Positions 1-8,622 of a DNA stretch of 64,000 nucleotides are shown in pieces. The DNA is taken from the NCBI RefSeq assembly GCF_900100765.1, contig NZ_FNFO01000008.1, positions 62,001 through 126,000 on the forward strand, written 5' to 3'. The DNA comes from Catalinimonas alkaloidigena (GTDB lineage Bacteria > Bacteroidota > Bacteroidia > Cytophagales > Flexibacteraceae). Each line of letters opens with the position of its first letter. The first letter of the stretch is position 1. Both the position numbers and the translations under genes were made by a program. The notes below the pieces were generated by a model. That model did not search any database. It saw only the letters and a program-made list of their open reading frames with translations, and was not told the origin of the DNA.

Positions 1-275
1 TTACGAACCAATTGCGGGTGGAAGGGATGGAACTGAACCGCGCCATCGAACAGGCCGGTGAGGTACGCTTTGTACCAATTTTGCTGACCACCCTAACCGC
101 CATCGGCGGCCTGATTCCGCTGGCATTGGAAGCTTCCCCGCTCTATTCGCCGCTGGCGTGGGTCATCATCGGTGGTTTGTTGAGTTCGCTGCTGTTGACG
201 CGGGTGGTCACGCCGGTACTGTACAAACTGCTGCCTCCGCAGGTGGCAGTACAGGAAGCCTCCACGGTATCATAA
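1..275 (+). CDS. RND-family efflux transporter permease, C-terminal end (partial)
   Basis: Only the last ~90 residues are present; the gene runs off the left edge. The frame is open from base 3 to the TAA at 273-275. The text EGMELNRAIEQAG followed by RFVPILLTTLTAIGGLIPL matches the end of the AcrB/MexB/CusA permease family, where a cytoplasmic helix leads into the last two membrane segments, and the final stretch (GLLSSLLLTRVVTPVLYKLL) is the usual last transmembrane helix. The protein would be the inner-membrane proton-driven pump of a tripartite exporter. Substrate (drug versus metal) cannot be told from this fragment. A strong terminator follows. Confidence 0.9.
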   Translation, partial: TNQLRVEGMELNRAIEQAGEVRFVPILLTTLTAIGGLIPLALEASPLYSPLAWVIIGGLLSSLLLTRVVTPVLYKLLPPQVAVQEASTVS

Positions 276-297
276 ATTTTATTCAGTTTTCCATGTC

Positions 298-327
298 AGG
301 CCGCTTTCTTCGGGAGGCGGCCTTTTT
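298..327 (+). terminator. Rho-independent terminator after the RND pump
   Basis: An 11-bp stem (AGGCCGCTTTC / GGAGGCGGCCT, with some G-U pairs) closes on a TTCG tetraloop at 309-312 and is followed by five T. It lies 22 nt after the pump's stop codon, so it should end that transcript. Confidence 0.85.
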
Positions 328-372
328 CATTCGTAGCGACGCGTTCAGAAGAAAGTGAATAGATGTTTATGC

Positions 373-412
373 GTATCCGTAGCGACGGGTTTAAACCCGT
401 CGCTACGGATAC
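373..412. repeat. Perfect 40-bp palindrome in intergenic DNA
   Basis: The 20-nt arms are exact reverse complements with no spacer, centred on GTTTAAAC at 389-396. The core of each arm is CCGTAGCGACGGG. A partial copy (CGTAGCGACG) lies about 40 nt upstream at 332-341. There is no T-run, so it is not a standard terminator. It looks like a dispersed intergenic palindromic element; no transposase is nearby. Confidence 0.85.
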
Positions 413-519
413 ACGACTTCATAACATGATCGAGCTTACCAGGTAGAATCAGAGTCAGGAAACAGATCTTCGCTTGGTTATCCTTCCAAGTGATATAACC
501 TCTTTTCTCTTCAAAAAGT

Positions 520-1362
520 CTAGAAAAGGTAAAAAAGGGCGGGGAGGTAGAACACGGCGTCGCCCCATTTGCGATACCGCTCGTTCGGCAGAAACACGCG
601 GGGAAAAAGTAAAACGCTGCCCATTAGCGCCAGCATGGCCCCTTCGATTCCCGCGGCCTCCAGCAGCAACCTCTCGCCTTCGCCCGCGACCAGTAACAGC
701 AGCAGCGAGGCGACTCCCGACAGAGCCAGCCCCAACCGGCGGAGGCGTTCACGCCCCCAGCTGCGCGCCAGAGAGGGTTGACCGAGCCGTTCGTCGGCGT
801 GGAACTCGTACCAGGAAAACGTCAGCAGGTTCAGCAAGGCGATCAAACAAAACACCAGCAGAAGCGGGTAGACCAATCCGGGAATCGTTTCGGCTTGCAC
901 CAGGGCCGGGCCCCACACGCCCGCCGTGTACAGAATCGCCACAAAGTATTCTTTATGAAACCAGGGAATGGGGTTGCGCCCCCCCCGCCGGGCCAGCAGC
1001 AGATACGCCGCCACGTAGCCCGTCATTCCCAACCCGAACCAGAGTACTTCCTGAGGAATGAAAAAGGCCAGCGCCAAGCCGGCCACCACGGCTCCCCCAC
1101 AAAACACCCACCACGTCAGTTGATAGCGCCAGAAAAAATCGTGACGGGCCGTGGGCGGCGCCTTGTCCAGCGCGCTGACGTCCGAGAGCCGATCCACCGC
1201 GTAAATCACAAACACAGCCAGCGCCAGGGCAACGTACTCCGGCCAACGCCCGGTGACACTCACCAACCGATGCACCATGTAACTACTGACCACTGCGCCC
1301 AGCACCACGTCGAGGCTCAGCCAGCGCAACAGATCGCCTATGTACCGCAATGTGTCTCGCAT
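520..1362 (-). CDS. UbiA-like multi-pass membrane protein (possible prenyltransferase)
   Basis: This 280-residue protein is almost entirely hydrophobic helices, about eight to nine. Two acidic motifs sit where UbiA prenyltransferases have their Asp-rich loops: YAVDRLSD near residue 55 and YEFHADERLG near residue 185. UbiA enzymes transfer prenyl chains to aromatic acceptors in the membrane, but these motifs are weaker than the classical NDxxDxxxD, so the activity is uncertain. It starts 35 nt after the amidohydrolase gene on the same strand and is probably co-transcribed with it. The ATG at 1360-1362 is the only good start. Confidence 0.6.
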   Translation of the reverse strand: MRDTLRYIGDLLRWLSLDVVLGAVVSSYMVHRLVSVTGRWPEYVALALAVFVIYAVDRLSDVSALDKAPPTARHDFFWRYQLTWWVFCGGAVVAGLALAFFIPQEVLWFGLGMTGYVAAYLLLARRGGRNPIPWFHKEYFVAILYTAGVWGPALVQAETIPGLVYPLLLVFCLIALLNLLTFSWYEFHADERLGQPSLARSWGRERLRRLGLALSGVASLLLLLVAGEGERLLLEAAGIEGAMLALMGSVLLFPRVFLPNERYRKWGDAVFYLPALFYLF

Positions 1363-1397
1363 CGGCCTCCAACTAGCATGAGAAATAACCAGGTGAA

Positions 1398-3035
1398 CTA
1401 CTTCGCTTCGTAGACGAGTTCGCCGTTCAGGTACGTGCGCACGACACGCACGTTGCGCAACTCCGTGGCGGGAGCTTCCATCAGATCCTGTTCAAGAATT
1501 ACGAAATCGGCCACTTTTCCGGCTTTCAGACTGCCCTTTTGTTCCTCTTCAAAATTGCTGTACGCCGCCCAGCGCGTCATGCCCAGCAGCGCCTCCTGGC
1601 GACTGATCGCGTTTTCGGGCTGAAATCCCCCCTCCGGCCAGTCTTTGCCGTCCTGCCGAAAAACCGCCGCGTGAAATCCGTACAGAGGATTGATGTCTTC
1701 GACCGGAAAATCGCTACCCAGCGCCAGCATGCCGTACGCCTCCAGCATGTCGCGGTAGGCATAGGCGGTTTGCACGCGCTCGGTACCCAGGCGCTCTTCG
1801 GCCCAATACATATCGGAGGTAGCGTGGGTCGGCTGTACCGACGGGATGATGTCGTACTCACCGAACAGGGGCACGTCGTTGTCGGCAACTACCTGCGCGT
1901 GTTCAATCCGCCAGCGACGGTCGTTCGCGCCGCCCAGCGTCTGCGCATAAAGCTGTAAAATCAGGCGATTGGCCGAATCGCCGATGCAGTGCGTGTTCAT
2001 CTGAAAACCGGCGGCATAAATCGAATCGGCCAGCGTTTCGAACACCTCGGGCGCGCTCAGCAGAAACCCCCGGTGGCCCGGTCGGTCATGGTACGGATTC
2101 ATCAGAATGGCCCCGCGCGACCCCAGCGCTCCGTCAGCATACACCTTGAAGGCCCGCGCGGTCAGGCGCTCGGTCTGGTACGGTCCGTTTTCGAAGTAAT
2201 ACGCGCGGGTCGCTTCGTCGGGCGTCAGCATCGCATACACCCGCATTTTCAATGCTCCTGCCCGGTGCAGCGAGTCGATCAGCGTGACTTCGTGTTTCGT
2301 CAGTCCGGCGTCGTCGACGGTCGTCAGGCCCACGGCAAAGCAGTTTTGCTGCGCCTCCAGCAGCGCCTGCGTCAACATTTCGCGCGAAGGCGGCGGCACC
2401 ACGTCTTCCACCAGCGTCACGGCGTTGTCGATCAGCACGCCCGTCAGGCGGCCGTTTTCCAGTTCGACCGAGCCCCCTTCCACCTTCGTTTCGGCGGTGA
2501 TGCCGGCCAATTCCAGTGCCCTGCCGTTTGCCAGGGCGGCGTGCCCGTCGATGCGGGTCAGCAGCAGCGGCGTATCGGGAAAAAGTTGGTCGAGGGTGTC
2601 GCGCGTCGGGTATTCCTGGGTTGGCCAGTCATTCTGGTCCCAGCCCCGCCCCAGAATCCACGCGGCGTCAGGATAACGCTGCCGCCCCTCCATCACATTG
2701 GCAATCACTTCATTAAACGATTCCGTACCGGTCAGGTCGACGTTGCGTAGCGAGAGGCCATACCGCAGAAAATGGCAGTGGGCGTCGATAAAACCGGGAT
2801 AAAGGGCCTTTCCGCCGGCGTCGTAGGTCTGGGCGGCTTCGTAGGCGTCCATAATGTCGGCGTCGGTACCGACCGCTACCAGTTGGCCGCCCTGCACGGC
2901 AAGGGCCTCTGCCACCGAAAACGAGTCGTCGGCGGTATAGACGCGGGCATGATGCACAATCAGATCGACCGAAGTACGCGACTGGCAGGCCGCCAACAGC
3001 ACCAAGGCGAAAGGCAGGAGTAAGAATCGGGTCAT
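1398..3035 (-). CDS. YtcJ-like amidohydrolase lipoprotein (Amidohydro_3)
   Basis: A 545-residue metal-dependent hydrolase. Residues 1-17 form a lipoprotein signal with lipobox LLAAC, so it should be anchored to a membrane facing the periplasm. The amidohydrolase fold shows the metal-binding HxH in FIDAHCHF (H86, H88), the later NTHCIGDSA and WRIEHAQVV histidines, and the Asp of LALGSDFPVED. This matches the YtcJ/Amidohydro_3 family, which hydrolyses C-N bonds in amides, ureas or formylated substrates; the substrate here is unknown. It probably leads a two-gene unit with the UbiA-like gene downstream. Confidence 0.9.
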   Translation of the reverse strand: MTRFLLLPFALVLLAACQSRTSVDLIVHHARVYTADDSFSVAEALAVQGGQLVAVGTDADIMDAYEAAQTYDAGGKALYPGFIDAHCHFLRYGLSLRNVDLTGTESFNEVIANVMEGRQRYPDAAWILGRGWDQNDWPTQEYPTRDTLDQLFPDTPLLLTRIDGHAALANGRALELAGITAETKVEGGSVELENGRLTGVLIDNAVTLVEDVVPPPSREMLTQALLEAQQNCFAVGLTTVDDAGLTKHEVTLIDSLHRAGALKMRVYAMLTPDEATRAYYFENGPYQTERLTARAFKVYADGALGSRGAILMNPYHDRPGHRGFLLSAPEVFETLADSIYAAGFQMNTHCIGDSANRLILQLYAQTLGGANDRRWRIEHAQVVADNDVPLFGEYDIIPSVQPTHATSDMYWAEERLGTERVQTAYAYRDMLEAYGMLALGSDFPVEDINPLYGFHAAVFRQDGKDWPEGGFQPENAISRQEALLGMTRWAAYSNFEEEQKGSLKAGKVADFVILEQDLMEAPATELRNVRVVRTYLNGELVYEAK

Positions 3036-3060
3036 AAGCGGAGAGGGAAAGTGTAAAGGA

Positions 3061-3094
3061 TAAAAAAAGCCGCGACGTTTGCTAACGTCACGGC
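3061..3094 (-). terminator. Rho-independent terminator of the coiled-coil lipoprotein gene
   Basis: Read on the minus strand, an 11-bp stem (GCCGTGACGTT / AACGTCGCGGC, one mismatch) with an AGCA loop is followed by seven T. It lies just past the stop codon of the gene ending at 3122. Confidence 0.85.
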
Positions 3095-3121
3095 CTCATC
3101 ATCTATCTAACACTAACTAAA

Positions 3122-3982
3122 TTAATCTACTTCGATTACCAGGTATTTGGAGACGCTCCAGAACGCTTCAGGATCGTTGATCTTCAGGTAAGCGTTGTCT
3201 TCCACTTCCTCAAAGTTATAAGATCCTTCCGGATGTGCACTCACCAAATTGTGACGTTTCGTATCGCCCAACGAAATTTGGTTCAAATACCGGGTGTTGA
3301 CTTGCGTGAATTTTCCCGGATCGACGTGGTCGGCCATCTTCAGCGTGCGGCCGATGCCGAGTACACCACCCTCCTTTTTCACGATATCGTCGTCGGCCAG
3401 TTCGCGGCGGCTGCCCACCCGGAAATAAGCGGTCGTCATGGCGGCATCCTGTTCGTCGATCTGGCGCTGGCGGGTAGCCAGCTCTTCTTCCCGACGGCGA
3501 ATGTTGGTGCGGAGCGTATCGACTTCGCCCTGCAGCATGGCCATGTTGCCCCGCAATTCCTCAATCTGCCGTTCTTTCTCTTCGATCGACGACTTCAGTT
3601 GGGCGATCAGGCGGTTCAGGCCCGCGCTGGTATTGCGCGAATTCCGCACCTGCGACTCCAGTTTGTCGATTTTCTCCCGGTTGCTGGCAATGTAGCTGTC
3701 GATGCCCGAGATCATCTCGTTGATCCGTTCCTGTTGCGTTTTGTCGCGTCCTTCTTTCTGAATATCGCTGATAATCATTTTGTCACGGTCAATCGCCGCC
3801 AGGTTGTTTTCAATCTCCGTAATAGAGTTGACGACCTGATCGAGCTCCGCTTCTTTCTGATTTATTACCTGCATCAGCGAGTCATTTACAGCCGTGGCGC
3901 TCTGATACTCTGCCGACTCTTTAGGATCGGTGCAAGCGGCGACCAGCGCCAGAGAGGTCACCAGGATGACTGTTTTTTTCAT
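3122..3982 (-). CDS. Coiled-coil lipoprotein, function unknown
   Basis: A 286-residue protein with a lipoprotein signal (lipobox LVAAC, Cys 17). Residues ~25-180 are a long heptad-rich coiled coil. A compact C-terminal domain follows from about residue 185, starting YFRVGSRRELADDDIVKKEGG. This layout, coiled coil plus a small globular domain, recurs in uncharacterised Bacteroidota lipoproteins. No catalytic motif is visible; a structural or envelope role is a guess. The gene stands alone with its own terminator. Confidence 0.75.
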   Translation of the reverse strand: MKKTVILVTSLALVAACTDPKESAEYQSATAVNDSLMQVINQKEAELDQVVNSITEIENNLAAIDRDKMIISDIQKEGRDKTQQERINEMISGIDSYIASNREKIDKLESQVRNSRNTSAGLNRLIAQLKSSIEEKERQIEELRGNMAMLQGEVDTLRTNIRRREEELATRQRQIDEQDAAMTTAYFRVGSRRELADDDIVKKEGGVLGIGRTLKMADHVDPGKFTQVNTRYLNQISLGDTKRHNLVSAHPEGSYNFEEVEDNAYLKINDPEAFWSVSKYLVIEVD

Positions 3983-4208
3983 AGAGAAAGTTGTTTATTA
4001 ATCGCGTAAATAACGCTAAAAACTGATAGTTGGATGCGTAAGGCTAGGAATATTTTTAGAAACTGTCTTTTAGGTCGGTCGGATTTCCCGGGCTTTTACG
4101 CTGCAAAAGAGGCCGTTCGATGCAGCGCTTCCTTCCTAAAAAACGTGGATTTCCTCCCCGAAATCCGGCTCAAACGTACATGTTTCGCCGAGAATGCGAA
4201 AGCAAAAC

Positions 4209-4240
4209 AAAAAAAGCCTGTCGCTTTCACGACAGGCTTT
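4209..4240 (-). terminator. Rho-independent terminator of the PRC-barrel gene
   Basis: On the minus strand a stem AAAGCCTGTCG / CGACAGGCTTT with a 6-nt loop is followed by a T-run. It lies 47 nt past the stop codon of the PRC-barrel gene. Confidence 0.85.
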
Positions 4241-4286
4241 CACTAAACTGCTACTCTTCTCGTTTAGTTAGCTCTACACACCGATT

Positions 4287-4739
4287 CTATACGTACCGGC
4301 GGTTGTATTGGTCCTGGTATCCGTAGTGGGTGTATACCCGCTGGATAAAGTCCTGTTGGGCCGTGGTAGGCCAGTTGTCCTTATCGAAGCCCGGCGCATT
4401 TTCAAGCTGCTCGCGGCTTACATCCAGAATGAATTTTTCGTGTTCGGTATCGACCCGGAAGGCTTCCAGTGGTACGGCAAACAGCTTGTCGCCGATGCCC
4501 AGAAAACCGCCGAACGAAACCACCGCGTACGAAATCGTACCGTTTGTGGTGTCGATCATCAGGTCTTTAATATCCCCCAAGCTTTCGCCCTGGGTGTTGC
4601 GTACGCCTGTCCCTACAATCGAGGTCGCCGATAATACGGGCGCGTTCCCGTGTTGTGTGTTGCGTACGTTTTGATCGTGTACATTCGTTGTCGTCTTGCC
4701 TTGGTTGGCGGACTTATTTACATCATTTGCAGAATACAT
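4287..4739 (-). CDS. PRC-barrel domain protein
   Basis: A 150-residue soluble protein. After a polar N-terminal tail of ~38 residues rich in Asn, Gln and Thr, residues 40-110 form a PRC-barrel: LSATSIVGTGVRNTQGESLG, then IKDLMIDTTNGTISYAVVSFGGFLGIGDKLFAVPLEAF. The short barrel is found in RimM, photosynthetic reaction centre H subunits and many bacterial stress proteins. Similar stand-alone proteins are often stress-associated in other bacteria; nothing here shows this directly. The AT-rich 217-nt region upstream separates it from a divergent gene and must hold both promoters. Confidence 0.85.
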   Translation of the reverse strand: MYSANDVNKSANQGKTTTNVHDQNVRNTQHGNAPVLSATSIVGTGVRNTQGESLGDIKDLMIDTTNGTISYAVVSFGGFLGIGDKLFAVPLEAFRVDTEHEKFILDVSREQLENAPGFDKDNWPTTAQQDFIQRVYTHYGYQDQYNRRYV

Positions 4740-4956
4740 AACTCAAACTTTTTAGTGAAATAATTGCCGAAGCATTTTTTTCAGCATCACGAGTACTGAA
4801 ACTATTACATCGTTTTTTCCTCGTGCTTACACTACTATATACTGATGTCACGATGCTTTGGTTACGTTAAATCAGCAAAAAACTTTAAATAGTGTGACCT
4901 GATAGCTAATATCCGCAAATAGCACAACGTCAAATTATTTTATTTCAAAATTTAAG

Positions 4957-5643
4957 ATGTTACTACACATAAAAATAATAAATCGGCTTTTTCTTAAGCG
5001 TATGTGCGGCGGGCTGGTCTTGCTGGGCAGCCTCATCACCTCTGGCTACACCCAAGACGCTATGCCCTTTCGTCAACTCAAACTCCATCCGCTGGAAGCC
5101 GGTGTTTCGGCCGTGCGAATCGAGTACGAAGCCGGACAGGGGCGGAAAAGCTGGCAGTGGGGCATGGCGTACGTTCACCACGTACAACGGGAGGGCGAGG
5201 GCTTTGCGTGGGTAGAACGAGCACCCGCCCAGGGGGTGACATTCCGCCTGGCACGGCGCTGGTATAACGCTAAAAGCGAAGCGCCACGGGGAAGCTATTT
5301 TTCGCCGCTCCTTTTTTACCGACTGGCCACTACGTCGAAAACGGAAAGCAATCTGGACGCCGAAGGCCACTACGTCGAAGAAAAAAAGCACATTCATTAT
5401 CAGGTTTTGGGGCTCCAGGCGTTATTCGGACACCAGGCTCGCTGGGGGCAACACGTCACGTTCGACGTGTACGGCGGCGTAGGGGCGCGACTGAAGTACG
5501 GCTGGGTGCCACCACAGCAAACCGACCCGCTCTATTACCCGACGACCGAATTGCTGGGAAAAACTTTGGTATCGAACGAGCAAAACGCCTTACTTTGGAC
5601 GCCCTCGTTACAACTGGGCGTTGCCCTGGGTTATTTGTTTTAA
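4957..5643 (+). CDS. Outer-membrane beta-barrel-type protein, unknown function
   Basis: A 228-residue exported protein. The N-terminus (basic, then LVLLGSLITSGYTQDA) is a signal peptide; an ATG at 5002 (MCGGLVLLGS) would give a shorter signal and is an equally good start. The rest alternates polar and aromatic/hydrophobic residues in short strands and ends in LGVALGYLF, with the terminal aromatic typical of outer-membrane barrels. It resembles DUF3575-like proteins. It forms a tandem pair with the next gene, 9 nt away, with similar size and architecture. Confidence 0.6.
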   Translation: MLLHIKIINRLFLKRMCGGLVLLGSLITSGYTQDAMPFRQLKLHPLEAGVSAVRIEYEAGQGRKSWQWGMAYVHHVQREGEGFAWVERAPAQGVTFRLARRWYNAKSEAPRGSYFSPLLFYRLATTSKTESNLDAEGHYVEEKKHIHYQVLGLQALFGHQARWGQHVTFDVYGGVGARLKYGWVPPQQTDPLYYPTTELLGKTLVSNEQNALLWTPSLQLGVALGYLF

Positions 5644-5652
5644 CACGACTGC

Positions 5653-6441
5653 ATGCGCATCCTGATTTTGCTGGCCGCTCTGACGCTGGCACCCCTGACC
5701 ACCACACAGGCTCAGTTTTACCGCCGCCTGTTTGGCGACACCACCGACAACATTTCGCCGGCTCGATTCAAAGCCATCTACAAGTATTACCCCGGCCAGA
5801 TGGGCGAGTACCGCTTTGCTTACGAGAAACCACTCAACAACGCGACTTCGCTGGAGTTCGACCTGGGGTATGTCTACAACAACTACGTGCGCGAGCGCTT
5901 CAATGTCGACAATTTCGGGTACGAGCTGCGCCCGACAATGGGCGTGGCGGCGCGGGTCAGTTACCGGCGTTACCCGAAAGCCGTCACGCGCCGCCGCCGC
6001 ACGCTGAACGGGATTTACCGCGGCCCCCTGCTGCTGTACAAATACAATCGCTTTAATTACGACTCGTACGGCTACGACACCGAAGGGCGCAACGTGGTAG
6101 ACGAACGCCTGCGCCTGCGCCAGCACGTGGTCGGTCTGCAATACATGATGGGACGGCAGATCAACCTAGCACGCACGTTCTCGTTCGCGTTGCAGTGGGG
6201 CGTGGGGGCGCGGGTAAAATTTGCTAACATGGTTCAGTCCTCGTCCGAGGACCGTTCCTGGTTGTTGGACCGCACGCCGGGTGCCACGGTCTTCGAAACG
6301 CCCACCAGCGCCATCAAGGTCACGCCCACGGCCCACCTGAACTTCTCGGTCGGCTACATCGTCCGGAATCCTAAAAAACGAAAGGGCTTTTTCGGCCTGG
6401 GCGGCAAAGTGGAGGACAAAAAGAAGCGAGGGAAGAAGTAG
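5653..6441 (+). CDS. Outer-membrane beta-barrel-type protein, paralogue-like neighbour
   Basis: A 262-residue exported protein; signal peptide MRILILLAALTLAPLTTTQA. The body is made of amphipathic strands, including GMxVAARVSYRR-like and GVGARVKFANM segments that echo the upstream gene's GVGARLKYGW, suggesting the two are diverged duplicates. The barrel strand LNFSVGYIV is followed by a strongly basic tail (last ~25 residues, many Lys), which is unusual for a barrel protein. Its stop codon TAG is part of the first unit of a heptamer tandem repeat. Confidence 0.6.
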   Translation: MRILILLAALTLAPLTTTQAQFYRRLFGDTTDNISPARFKAIYKYYPGQMGEYRFAYEKPLNNATSLEFDLGYVYNNYVRERFNVDNFGYELRPTMGVAARVSYRRYPKAVTRRRRTLNGIYRGPLLLYKYNRFNYDSYGYDTEGRNVVDERLRLRQHVVGLQYMMGRQINLARTFSFALQWGVGARVKFANMVQSSSEDRSWLLDRTPGATVFETPTSAIKVTPTAHLNFSVGYIVRNPKKRKGFFGLGGKVEDKKKRGKK

Positions 6442-6510
6442 TGGGTAGTGGGTAGTGGGTAGTGGGTAGTGGGTAGTGGGTAGTGGGTAGTGGGTAGTGG
6501 GTAGTGGGTA
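6438..6510 (+). repeat. Heptamer tandem repeat (GTAGTGG)n
   Basis: About 10.4 uninterrupted copies of the 7-mer GTAGTGG span 73 nt with no variation. The run begins at the stop codon of the preceding gene. Perfect copies of a 7-nt unit are prone to slippage, but because the stop lies in unit 1, length change would alter only the 3' untranslated region. Confidence 0.97.
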
Positions 6511-6670
6511 AAGCGTACGTCGTACAACGTATGAAGTACCCGTCGGCGGTGGGCAGTTTTCAGCAGCAGTTGATAGGAGTTACAGAGCGATAAAAATCAC
6601 GCCACTCGCTTCACTTACCCAATACCTCTAACTCACTCAACCAGCAATTCAATCCACTGATCACGCTCCG

Positions 6671-8389
6671 TCACGAAGAGGCGAAATCGCGGCGGAGGCG
6701 GAAGTTGATTTCGTCCAGATCGAAATACTCCGGATCGAGTGTCGTTTCGCCCAGCCAGTCACTCATCTCAGCGTAGTCGGGATGGCGCGGGTTGCGCATC
6801 ACTTCTACCAAATGCTCGTAACCCCAGATGCCGCCGCAGTCTTCGGGAGGGGCGGCGCGCTTGCCGGTGAGGCATTCGGGGAACGGAATCGGTTCGTCGG
6901 GCAGGAGCTTCTCGACCAGGATCAGGTGCTCCCAGTTGTCGCCGAAATCGTACGTGTACATCAGCTTCTGCTTTTCTTCTTTCAACAAATCGCGCAACGG
7001 GACCGAATCGGCCGGCGTGTTTTCCACGCCATCGCCCAGCCGGTCGTACGGTGGCACGTCGAACTCGTAGAGATGGTCGTTGTCCCAATCCATCACGGCC
7101 TGAATCGTCTGATGCAGTTCGTAGAACGTGTAGTGGTCGGGCACCCGCACCCGTCGCCAGATGGGCGGTTTGCTGTCACGTAGCGTGATTTTGAGTTGGA
7201 TACTTCCGGCAGCGGTCTGATCGGGTTCTTCGGTAAGAGGCAGTTCGGGAAACTGCTGATTGAAGTGCTGCATCACCCGCTCGATGCGTTCGTAACTGGC
7301 CTGCGCCTGGGCTTCGTTCTTTTGCTGCGTCCACCACAGGGCGGCCAGTGTGTGGAAATGAATGACCTCGGAAATATGAAACCGCTCCCGGTTTGGGGCC
7401 AGGGCGGGCAGACTGAACGCAGGGCCGAGGATGTCGGGCAACTCGCTCAGCTTTTCTTCCTGCGCCAGGCAACGTCCGTAGTTGAGCCGGGCATTCAAAT
7501 AGTCGGGAAAGCGCTCGTACGCCTCTCTGTACACGCGACGCGCCGCCTCGAACTGCTCGTCGTGGGTCAGGGCAATGGCGAGGTAATCGTGTAATTGCGG
7601 CACGTCCGGATGCGCTTCCATCAGGCGGCGCGCCTCCCCGATGGCCTGCTTGGGATCTTGCGTGGCATGCTGGTGCAGACGCTCCAGCGTATGGTAATCG
7701 ACCTGTTCCAGCACCGCTTCGTAGCCTTCGTCGTTCACCGGGTCCATCGTCACGGTATAGTCCTCCATCTCCAGGTCTTCCACCGTCTCTTCGTCGAACC
7801 AGTCATCGTCGTCTTCCTCCGGCTCGTCAGGTTCGTAAATCACCTGAAAATTGTCGGCCCCGACGGCCCGTTCCAGCTGCTTGATGATCCGCTCCGGCTT
7901 GTCATAAGGTCCCACCACGTAACACGGCTGCCCCTGGTGTCCGAACGTGACGCGCGGCTCGAACGGTACCTGCTCGCGCGCCTCCAGGACGTATTGCGAT
8001 ACATTAAAGGCTTTTTCCGGTTTGAACCCCAGCGAGTCAGCGTAGTCGATGCCTTTCCAGATCAGGGTGTGCGCCAACGGGTACGGACAGGGCCGCAGGT
8101 CGTGTACCAACCGCAACTGTTGGACGATCATCTGATACTCCGCTTCCGGCGTGTTAACGCCCCAGATGGTCTGCTTCAAACCCAGGCAAAAGGTGTCGAC
8201 CAGATACGTCCCGAACGTGATGTAACCGCTTGGCTGTTTCCGGGCGATGATCACGGCCGCAATCCCATTTTTCGCCCACTCGTCACTGACCAGACACTCT
8301 TTGATGGGAAACTCGCGGGCGCGGGTTTTCAGGTACTTTTCCGGCGACAGGGACTGCATGGACCGGACTTTTGCAAGTTTCTTTGCCAT
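6671..8389 (-). CDS. TPR protein with C-terminal plasmid pRiA4b ORF-3-like domain
   Basis: A 572-residue cytoplasmic protein with three parts. Residues ~1-190 are an uncharacterised domain (GIAAVIIARKQPSGYITFGTYLVDTFCLGLK). An acidic linker (DEPEEDDDDWFDEE) leads to TPR-like helices at ~235-370. Residues ~395-560 are a pRiA4b ORF-3-like domain: IQLKITLRDSKPPIWRRVRV, then YTYDFGDNWEHLILVEK and CGGIWGYEHLVEVM. That domain is common in bacteria and of unknown molecular function; it was first noticed on an Agrobacterium plasmid. The gene stands alone, with no mobile-element genes around it. Confidence 0.8.
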   Translation of the reverse strand: MAKKLAKVRSMQSLSPEKYLKTRAREFPIKECLVSDEWAKNGIAAVIIARKQPSGYITFGTYLVDTFCLGLKQTIWGVNTPEAEYQMIVQQLRLVHDLRPCPYPLAHTLIWKGIDYADSLGFKPEKAFNVSQYVLEAREQVPFEPRVTFGHQGQPCYVVGPYDKPERIIKQLERAVGADNFQVIYEPDEPEEDDDDWFDEETVEDLEMEDYTVTMDPVNDEGYEAVLEQVDYHTLERLHQHATQDPKQAIGEARRLMEAHPDVPQLHDYLAIALTHDEQFEAARRVYREAYERFPDYLNARLNYGRCLAQEEKLSELPDILGPAFSLPALAPNRERFHISEVIHFHTLAALWWTQQKNEAQAQASYERIERVMQHFNQQFPELPLTEEPDQTAAGSIQLKITLRDSKPPIWRRVRVPDHYTFYELHQTIQAVMDWDNDHLYEFDVPPYDRLGDGVENTPADSVPLRDLLKEEKQKLMYTYDFGDNWEHLILVEKLLPDEPIPFPECLTGKRAAPPEDCGGIWGYEHLVEVMRNPRHPDYAEMSDWLGETTLDPEYFDLDEINFRLRRDFASS

Positions 8390-8622
8390 AAAAAGCGGGA
8401 TGGGTGACTGCTGGAAAAATACGAAGATCGCAGGGATTCCCGTACGCCCCCTTCCGACATTTTACCGCCGCTGCCGCCCGAATCCACTGCTACAAGTTGT
8501 TGAAGCTCCGCAAACTACGTATTTTACCTTCGCCGCTTTTCAGAACCCATTTCACCCTGCGGAATGGCGTTCGGCAAGCGTACCGACGTCCTTTTACCAA
8601 TGCTTCTTCTTTCCTCACGACC

